64,000 nucleotides of DNA from Paratinospora sagittata. Lineage: Eukaryota > Streptophyta > Magnoliopsida > Ranunculales > Menispermaceae. The stretch is taken from assembly GCA_035771175.1 (NCBI GenBank), contig CM069595.1:2956094-3020093 (forward strand), in the 5' to 3' direction. The notes beneath the pieces are model-generated. The model saw only the letters and a program-made list of their open reading frames with translations, was not told where the DNA came from and did not search any database. Below are positions 56,702-64,000 of the stretch, one piece after another (the first letter of the stretch is position 1; every line of letters begins with the position of its first letter). Position numbers and translations under genes: made by a program.

Positions 56702-59103
56702 GAATCTGTCACACCCCAGTACACAGCACACCGCAGTGTCTAGTACCACCGGGATGTGATGGGTACCTTATACAGAGCGTACCCCAGCCATAGTACCACA
56801 TAATATTGTTATACCTCAATACACAGCCCGCACACAACGTCTAGTATCCCCGAGGTTTTTTGTCCACAAAGGGGGCCTCCCCCAAGTCGAACTCGCAACC
56901 TCCCCTTATGGAGTTAGAATCCGCACTTGGAGTAACCATTGAGCCAATGTGCGGGCTGTGTATTGAGGTATAACAATATTATGTGGTACTATGGCTAGGG
57001 TACGCTCTGTATGAGGTACCCATCACATCCCGGGGGTACTAGACACTGCGGTGTGCTGTGTACTGGGGTGTGACAAAAAGGCTTTATGTATATTGTCACG
57101 ACGCCCCTGACGTAGGCTGACGTCATGACCGGCACAGTGTACTATACACTGTACATACCCATATACAGTATACAATACACTGTCAGCCTCACGAACATTC
57201 ATAATAATTCCCACAATTTCCAAATATTTTGGCAACATCTCAACTCACATTTTTTTTTCCTGATATATCACAAATCAAATCCAGTAATCATTTCATTCAT
57301 TCCCACATCAAATTTTCAGTTCATCATCCAATATATTAAGCTATATATATGCCCACACATCCCATCTAAATGATACTACAAAGATATAATGTGTGATAAT
57401 TATACATATCAAAATAACAAAAATATAACCTATTTCCTCCAAGCATACATACACATACCAGACAAAGGCTCCGTGATTATCACTCACGAATTTTTCCTTC
57501 TCCCTTCGACTCAATACCTGAAATATTGGAGGAAATGGGGTGAGCAAACAACAGCTCAGTGAATATAGTTCTTGAGATGACAATTATATATATTTAGAGA
57601 AATATGATATTTAAAATCATTTCAAACACTTATTCAACACATGCATCATTCAACGAATATATTATACATGTCAACAACATAAATTGCATGAGTTTTCAAT
57701 AACACAATGCACAATCTCCATCCTCCTCAAGGCAAGAGAGCGAGTCTAACCCTAGTATGACCATTACAAGGTAGCCACAACCTCTCATTACCCAATTCAC
57801 AGTCATTTCAAGGATCGCAACCATTGTTAGGACAGACCTACTGACAATGAGGACTCGCAAAACCTCATCCGGGTCTAATTCCTAACGAAATGACATCATT
57901 ACAAACTCCAATTGCTAAAATCAGTGTGCATGATCCATAAAACTCAATGCATTATATATAAATATAACGTGCATATAATCAAACATTTTATATGCGTACA
58001 ATGTCATACAAGAACCAAATCAAGAAAACTATACTCACCGTGGTTACACGGGGTTTCTAAGCCAATATATTCGAGCAACAATAAACGTCCATCAAAATGC
58101 GTCCACAAGAGCATTTATCCATGCACTTAAGCTCTCAATGTAAACATTGAAATGAACCATAGACTCTCATGAGAATCACCATTTATCATATCTTTAGCTA
58201 CTAAAAATATCAAATCATATCCAAAAATCACGATCTTAGTATCGAAACGTCCGGAATTCAGTTCTCTACGATTCTATGCTTTCAAATCACTGTTCACATC
58301 ACTGTTCACATCACTGTTTATAATACTATTCACATCAATATTCACTATTCACTGTCACTATTTACATCACTGTTCACTATTCATTCGAAACATGTAAATT
58401 GTATTAAAATTATCAAACGGTCTCCAAAACTCTTGAAATAGAATCTAACCACATATTCGGGGTCTCTACAGTCTATGGAGTATTTTTCTACCTTTCTACA
58501 GGATTTTTTTCACGTTGGGTCAAAACTCCAATTTGTCAAAACGCCGTAAAACGGCTCCTACAAGTAAAATTACTCCGCTAGACTCGTTACATCTAGCTTA
58601 GAGAGTAATTTCACGAAGAAAGAGAGTGAAAATCACTTACCGCGAGGCCCAATTGGACGCGAATCCCGCGTTCCCCTTTTTCTTCTTCTCCTTCTTCTCG
58701 ATCTTCCGCTCTCTGCAACTACTTTCCTGCGTTTAATTTTTATTTTATTTTATTACATACGAGTACTGTTCACGGTGCTGTTCGGTGAACAGTATCCGCA
58801 AATGAACAGTAACTTTATTCATCTTTTTTTCTTCTTTGATACACTCAATCCACATATTTAAGTAACCAACCTCATAATTTAAATCAACTCCAATGTTTAA
58901 CTTGTAAGCACCCATATAAGATGATCCCATAGGTATCATCTTCTTTCTGTACATACACACGTATATTGGGCTCCTACGTATAAAATATGTGTATTATCAA
59001 GCATATATTTAGCTCCTACGTATAAAATACGTGTATTATATATCTCGATATACGTGTATTTCAACGTATGAATTTAATTAAAATTACGGGGTGTTACAGA
59101 ATC
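56702..59103. mobile_element. LTR-type insertion 1 (solo LTR-like), TSD GAATC
   Basis: The insert 56707-59098 starts TGTCACACCCC and ends ACGGGGTGTTACA, with GAATC on both sides (56702-56706, 59099-59103). A second LTR-like start (TGTCACGACGCCCC) lies at 57096 behind a foldback module (56707-57075). The body includes GGTGAGCAAACAACAGCTCAG, a phrase shared with insertion 3, plus repeated ACTGTTCAC words (58280-58380). No protein is encoded. Ends, body type and target-duplication length fit a Ty3/gypsy-type solo LTR. Confidence 0.75.
56707..57075. repeat. Foldback module F1 with tRNA-like loop
   Basis: Arms of 127 bp (56707-56833 and 56949-57075) are near-perfect inverted repeats. The 115-nt loop carries on the minus strand box-A-like TGGCTCAATGGTTACTCC and box-B-like GGTTGCGAGTTCGACTTGG. 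It is followed by AAAAAGGCTTTATGTA. Confidence 0.88.
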
Positions 59104-59350
59104 CTTGCAGAAACCACTATGAAGCACCTGAAGTACCATTTTGATAAAGATGGACAAGAATGGGTGCCAAATCAGGCAAATGGAGCAGCACCTCCTCCTC
59201 TTGCTCAAGAACCACAATTTGGAGAAGAAAACAACTTCGATAATGATCCTAATTTTGAATATCCACAAGAGGATGACCCCTATCACTCTCCTACACATGA
59301 TCACATTGAAGTTCCTCATAATGAGCACGATTTACCTCAAAACTCTGTTG

Positions 59351-60081
59351 GGAATTGTCACACCCTGGGTTGCACAGCGTGCCCCCTACCCAGGTGCGGG
59401 CGCACCCCCTCGGGGCGAACGCCTAGCCATTATGGATCCATAATATTGTCCCATCTCGGCCAGCCACGCCACACAAGGACGCCGGACACCGAGATCATTT
59501 ATCCATATTATTCACACTCCCATGAATAATATAGGGCCTCCCCCAAGTTCGAACAATGGCTCAATGGGTACTCAAGTTGCGAAATCTAACCTTATGAGGA
59601 AGAGGTTGCGAGTTCGAACTTGGGGGAGGCCCTATATTATTCATGGGAGTGTGAATAATATGGATAAATGATCTCGGTGTCCGGCGTCCTTGTGTGGCGT
59701 GGCTGGCCGAGATGGGACAATATTATGGATCCATAATGGCTAGGCGTTCGCCCTGAGGGGGTACGCCCGCACCTGAGTAGGGGGCACGCTGTGCAACCCA
59801 GGGTGTGACAAAAATGGCCTTATGTATGGCTCAATGGGTACTCAAGTTGCGAAATCTAACCTTATGAGGAAGAGGTTGCGAGTTCGAACTTGGGGGAGGC
59901 CCTCCCTGTGCTGTGGATTGTGCAGGGGGATAAATGATCTCGGTGACCGGCGTCCTTGTGTGGCGTGGCTGGCCGAGATGGGACAATATTATGGATCCAT
60001 AATGGCTAGGCATTCGCCCCGAGGGGGTGCGCCTGCACCTGGGTAGGGGGCACGCTGTGCAACCCAGGGTGTGACAGGAAT
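59351..60081. mobile_element. LTR-ended foldback insertion 2, TSD GGAAT
   Basis: The insert 59356-60076 runs from TGTCACACCC to GGGTGTGACA with GGAAT on each side (59351-59355, 60077-60081). It contains foldback F2: arms of 199 bp (59356-59554, 59612-59810) with only a few mismatches and a 57-nt loop. A 17-nt linker (AAAAATGGCCTTATGTA, 59811-59827) leads to a second direct copy of the right half (about 59826-60076). Each unit starts with tRNA-like boxes ATGGCTCAATGGGTACTC and GGTTGCGAGTTCGAAC. Confidence 0.85.
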
Positions 60082-60187
60082 GTTCCATCATCTCCTATTA
60101 ATGCTCCAACACCTGCTGCATCTTCTTCTGGAACCTCCTCCTTGAGTGAGTTCATTCAAAATATCATTTAGCAGTTGAATCAAAACA

Positions 60188-61497
60188 TTGAATGTCACAC
60201 CCCGCCTGGACTGGCCTAAACCGGCGAAACACTCACGGACGGGGCTCGAATGCATTATAACAATTATGTACAAGTCTGATTTTATTAATTTCAGAATATA
60301 TTTTTGTACATGAAATAATAAATGGAACATCCTCCCAAAATCCCCAATGAATAAACAAAGCGTTACAAAATGTGGGCCCAAAAACCTTCACCCAGTCCAC
60401 CCTATTCTCTTGAGAAAAATTTGATACAACGAGGTGAGCTACTTGCCCAGTAAGTAAAATAGTTTGTGAATATAACAATTAATAAAGAAAACTTCATAAT
60501 CAAATATCACATAAACACATCATAGCATTATAATCAATACAACATGTATGTATGCATGACACCGTCTCGTAATGGTTCCATGATTCTACGTCGCTTGAGT
60601 TCAAGTACGGATGTCCCTCCCCAGGTGTAGCCGGGTTCTCATTGTTCGTCCCTCCTCAGGAACGACACCCTGGATTCACGTACAGATGTCCCTCCCCAGG
60701 TAAACCCGGGTTCTCATTGTACGTCCCTCTCCAGAGAAATATTAATAATAGTAAGCATTGCTTCTAACTATTTTGTTGATCATAAACCACTTATGTACGT
60801 AGGTGGTGTTTATGTATGATGCCAATGCATGAGCAGGTCCAGTCTTTACTAAAATTAGACAGAATTTGGCAACGTCTGGTGATTCTTATCAGGATAGTAT
60901 CACCACGTGTAAAGTTAGAATGTTCAGTATCACTTGTACTAGCTGATAGCTTTCAAATAAGACCAACCAGATCAGTCTCCAGCTTAATAGATGAGACACG
61001 AGGTCTACTTAAGTACCAATCGTCTAAAGCAGCACGCTGCTTCTCATTCACTATTTAAAGTTACTAAGGACAAGAAAATGTCTGGTTGAGTCAGATTGAC
61101 CACTAATCCGGTATAGTAACAGTGTAATACATGAACTCCAAATATACAGGCATAAGTATGACAGGTATGAACATTATATGCAATAATGCAATGTAAATGA
61201 ATGTAAACTTTAATAAAAGTTATAAAACACGCAAACTTATGTTTCGTTCCCTACCTTCAGATAATAATTCCTTTTTGAACGGGCGCCTTCCCCAGAGCAG
61301 AACCGCGTTTCACCGCAAAGAGAGTCTCGAAATGAGAGTTTCAAAGAGTGGAGAAAAACTCAAGGAGAGTGAGAGAGAAAAAAAATCACAAGTGATTGGT
61401 GTAAAAAATGAGGGGGGGGAGGCCTCTTTTTATAGAAAAAAGTGTCCGAAGTTTTTTTTTTTTTTTTGTGTGTGCAATCCTAGGGTATTACATTGAA
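60188..61497. mobile_element. Solo LTR, insertion 3, TSD TTGAA
   Basis: The insert 60193-61492 starts TGTCACACCCCGCC and ends GGGTATTACA, flanked by TTGAA (60188-60192, 61493-61497). It has no coding region; a 75-bp direct repeat (ATGTCCCTCCCCAGGT at about 60610 and 60685) and GGTGAGCTACTTGCCCAGTAAG lie inside. A 1.3-kb LTR with 5-bp target duplication and no interior fits a solo Ty3/gypsy-type LTR. Confidence 0.82.
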
Positions 61498-61747
61498 TCC
61501 AACTTTTGCTTGATTCATAAAAAGTTGGATGATCAAAATACTCAACTGGACAAGTTGGAGAAAGATTCCAAAGTTCAAAAAGCAACATTGGTTGCCATTC
61601 AAGCCATGTTTACTAATCACCTTGACCAAGTGGATCATGTCATTGGCAAGGTTGAAGAGTCTCATGACAATCTTTCACAAAAGCTGAAGGAATTGTGTTG
61701 GTATTTGCATAGTCACGCAAAAAGAGTATGCCTCCTTCACTCACATA

Positions 61748-61972
61748 GTACTGATGCAAGTGTTGATAATGATTAATCCTACAAGTGATCCACTTGTTGT
61801 TGATCAAGCTTTTGTTGTTGATCCTTCAAGTGATCAACCTGTTCCTAATGCTGATGCAAGTATTGATAATTATTATGTTAATCCTCCAAGTGATCCATCT
61901 GTTGCTGATCCTTTTGATCATTCGGTTCCTGATGCTGATGCAAGTGTTGATACTGAATTTGCTAATCAGTAG
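61748..61972 (+). repeat. Imperfect in-gene tandem repeat
   Basis: GATGCAAGTGTTGATAAT and CCAAGTGATCC-type words recur about every 84-100 bp, giving the Asp/Pro/Ser-rich tail of the interrupted transposon protein. Confidence 0.6.
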
Positions 61973-62195
61973 TACAAAAGTTAAGGGGAGTTAGAATTTT
62001 TTTGTTAAATAGTAGTTATACCTTTTTGTTTAGGATAACTCTAATTAAGGATATTTTTGTAGTATTAAAGTTAAGCGGGGTTAGAATTTTTTTGTTAAAT
62101 ATTATGTGAATGGCTAAGTAAAAGATCTTTTGTTCATGGTATCATAATCTTGTATATGTCTTATTGCTTGAAAATCATAAAAAAAGGGACAGATA

Positions 62196-62540
62196 ATGCT
62201 CTGTCACGTGAGAAGTGTGTTTCTTTGCTCACACAGAGAACACGCTACGACAATTTGTCTCAAAAGCGTGCTTCTATGCTCAGATAGAGAACAACGAAAG
62301 TTTGTGCAAATGACAAAGAAGCGTGCTTCTAAGTTTAAGAAGTGTGCTATTATTACCTTGTTCAAACACATAAAATGTTGAATGAATTTGATTTTGAAAT
62401 CTAAAAAATCATTCTCTTCCTCCATTGTTAAGTTATCAAGAACCATTATCTTCCTTTTTTTGATTAGTTGTTAAGTTACCAAAAAATAGATGGAAGAAAA
62501 CTTTTCAAGAAAAATTTAGTTAAAAAAAACCAAAAAATGG
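62196..62540. repeat. Dispersed repeat A, copy 2
   Basis: Matches 49437-49800 in the same orientation. It lies beyond the 3' end of the minus-strand FAR1-related frame, so it could be terminal sequence of the element carrying that frame. Confidence 0.6.
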
Positions 62541-62985
62541 AAAGAAAAAAAAATCGTCTACAGTAGGAAGGCTTCTCTAATATACGGTGTCCAATGAGAT
62601 TTCTCTTTCTCTTCATCTTTTTTGTTATAGTGACTTGGATCTTAGAAGTGTCCATTGAGGCTTCCCTAATATACAGTGTAACAATTATTTTTTTAAAATT
62701 CTTTTTAAACAAGGTAAACATTAATTCAATTTAATTTAATTTTATTATATTTTTTCTCACAGTTGTTATCATATCATATCGTATACTAATATGTAAAGAC
62801 ACTTAAGTTAGGGTCTCTTAATTTGTATAGTAGTGTAGTGTAACTACATATCCACAGTCTTGAATTAGTTCTTCAATAAGCATCATATACAAAGAAATTT
62901 ATAGAACTTGCAATGCACATTTTGAAATTCTAATTCACTTGGCTACTTTGAGTTCCAATTGGAGGATGATTCAAATCTACAATAT
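62541..62985. other. AT-rich spacer
   Basis: No gene or recognised repeat between repeat A and the FAR1-related frame. Confidence 0.5.
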
Positions 62986-64000
62986 CTACTCCTTGACCAT
63001 TGATCTGAAAATCAGAAATAAAAACAACCAAAAAAAATGTTTATATAAGGACGTGGCATGAATATTATTAAAATTTATATGTACCTCGTCATTATTCCTT
63101 CGATGAACTCCACGAGATCCACAAGGTCCACGCATACCACGATTTCCGCGATTTGAACTTCTACTTTTGGTAGAATTATTTTGTTGATTAGCTTCCCTCG
63201 TTGATACATAACGATTACTCCTAGGCCTTCCATGACAGTATATAACATTTGGATCCAAAATTGGAGTACATTCAATTTCCAAATTCCCATCTCTAGCCTG
63301 TTCTGTGTTTACTGTGATAACTTCATTGGCTGCCATGCTACCATTCCAATTAAGTAAATCTTTTTTCAGAGCTACCAAACATCTTTGTATAAAGTCCATC
63401 TTTTTTGTACTATCAAAAGCCTGATTAGTACATTCCTGAAAATAACCTTCTACTTGCTGGAATTTCTTAAATTCGTCAGTCATGTGAGGGTAACCTCCGG
63501 CAAAGAAAATCTTGGAATGGCGTCTGAATACATCTTTTCTCCACCTCCTTAACAGATATCTTTCGTTGATCACCTCAATGTCTTTTAAGGCCATCAATTT
63601 GAAGATATGGCGGCAAGGTATTCCCTTAAATTCAAATTTCTTGTAATTGCAGCTTAAATAATCACCATGTTCTCTGAATTCAACAACATATTCAAACTCC
63701 TTATGGTACCAATCATTTATAATGCTTCCCTCCAATATCTTAAGTTTTTCAATACCAACATCATTAGCTGCAACCCTCTCTTCCTCTTTATTTGACGGAA
63801 TAACATGACAGGACCACATGTGCTTGATCTAATCCTGAACTAACTTAAACATTGAATTTGTGAATGCCTGTTGGAATTGCTTTTCCTACTCAAACTCTGA
63901 TATGCATTTGACCACTTTAGTCTTCGAATCGTAATCAGCTCGGAACTCCTTCTGGATCTTATTACTCATTGATATCTCATATTGCTCAACAAATTTCTTC
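62986..64000 (-). pseudogene. FAR1-related sequence (MULE-transposase-derived), broken and cut by window edge
   Basis: The 277-residue frame 62986-63819 is the C-terminal part of a FAR1/FRS protein: a SWIM-type zinc-finger region (FKGIPCRHIFKLM) followed by INERYLLRRWRKDV, then a basic Asn/Arg/Gly-rich tail. The same frame continues to the window edge as typical FRS sequence but with two stops (TAG at 63829-63831 and 63886-63888). In the SWIM motif the usual CxC reads C-N-Y, so one zinc ligand is Tyr. FRS proteins derive from Mutator transposases and act in the nucleus as transcription factors. The stops, lost ligand and repeat surroundings suggest a decayed element; the N-terminal FAR1 and MULE domains would lie to the right. 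Confidence 0.75.

Larger units (their letters stand above)
56216..61976 (+). pseudogene. Transposon-type protein gene broken by three LTR-type insertions
   Basis: Coding pieces are 56216-56706, 59099-59355, 60077-60192 and 61493-61976. The first contains a motif (FKKDLFLLWCILT) like plant transposon/envelope-like proteins of retroelements, then decays by frameshifts (stop near 56292; a run of ten A at 56683-56692). The second is acidic and Pro-rich, the last a coiled coil (KLDDQNTQLDKLEKDSKVQK) and an Asp/Pro/Ser repeat tail. Removing insertions two and three with one target-duplication copy each keeps one frame, apart from a TAG at 60169-60171. Frame does not carry across the first. The family name is inferred, and the function is unknown. 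Confidence 0.55.

Noticed and set aside
57096..59098. LTR of insertion 1 starting at 57096
   Set aside because: The 5 bp before this start (TATAT) do not match the 3' flank, whereas GAATC at 56702-56706 does; I keep 56707 as the boundary but mention the inner start.

Overview
This window is nuclear DNA from a flowering plant, almost certainly a eudicot. It is AT-rich, its genes have short exons with GT-AG (and one GC-AG) introns, it carries a nuclear tRNA-Val gene, and every gene recognised belongs to a conserved plant family. I cannot name the species.

Genic layout, left to right: tRNA-Val(UAC) (586-659); an intronless CrRLK1L receptor kinase closest to ANXUR/FERONIA (minus, 1734-4316); a nine-exon kelch-repeat protein (minus, 10655-14314); a GUN1-type chloroplast PPR gene (plus, 26824-29850) whose C-terminal SMR exon is not present downstream; a 13-exon PAS-domain Raf-like kinase (plus, 33721-40550); an intronless G-patch splicing factor of the TFIP11/NTR1/STIPL1 family (minus, 41648-44257); a five-exon pectin methylesterase (minus, 46223-48229); and a broken FAR1-related reading frame at the right edge (minus). 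All exon junctions given were built by hand from reading-frame continuity and splice signals. They do not form an operon-like unit: this is an ordinary plant gene-plus-transposon neighbourhood.

Repeat layout: a 1.7-kb Mutator-type element with long terminal inverted repeats, a 9-bp target duplication, perfect hairpins and a captured reading frame (7106-8818); decayed Ty1/copia material in inverted arrangement (18966-25933) that contains an antisense coiled-coil reading frame; SINEs with clear target duplications (36403-36577, 55761-55964) plus degraded SINE and LINE pieces behind GUN1; a MITE family with four copies (one inside a pectinesterase intron); and, from 56 to 62 kb, a transposon-type reading frame interrupted by three separate LTR-type insertions, each flanked by its own 5-bp target duplication (GAATC, GGAAT, TTGAA). 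Two of these insertions carry near-perfect foldback arms around tRNA-like promoter boxes.

The most interesting points are the foldback LTR/tRNA-like modules (56707-57075, 59356-60076), the GUN1 gene without its SMR exon, the antisense reading frame carried within copia-derived DNA, and the hairpin-rich Pack-MULE-like element.
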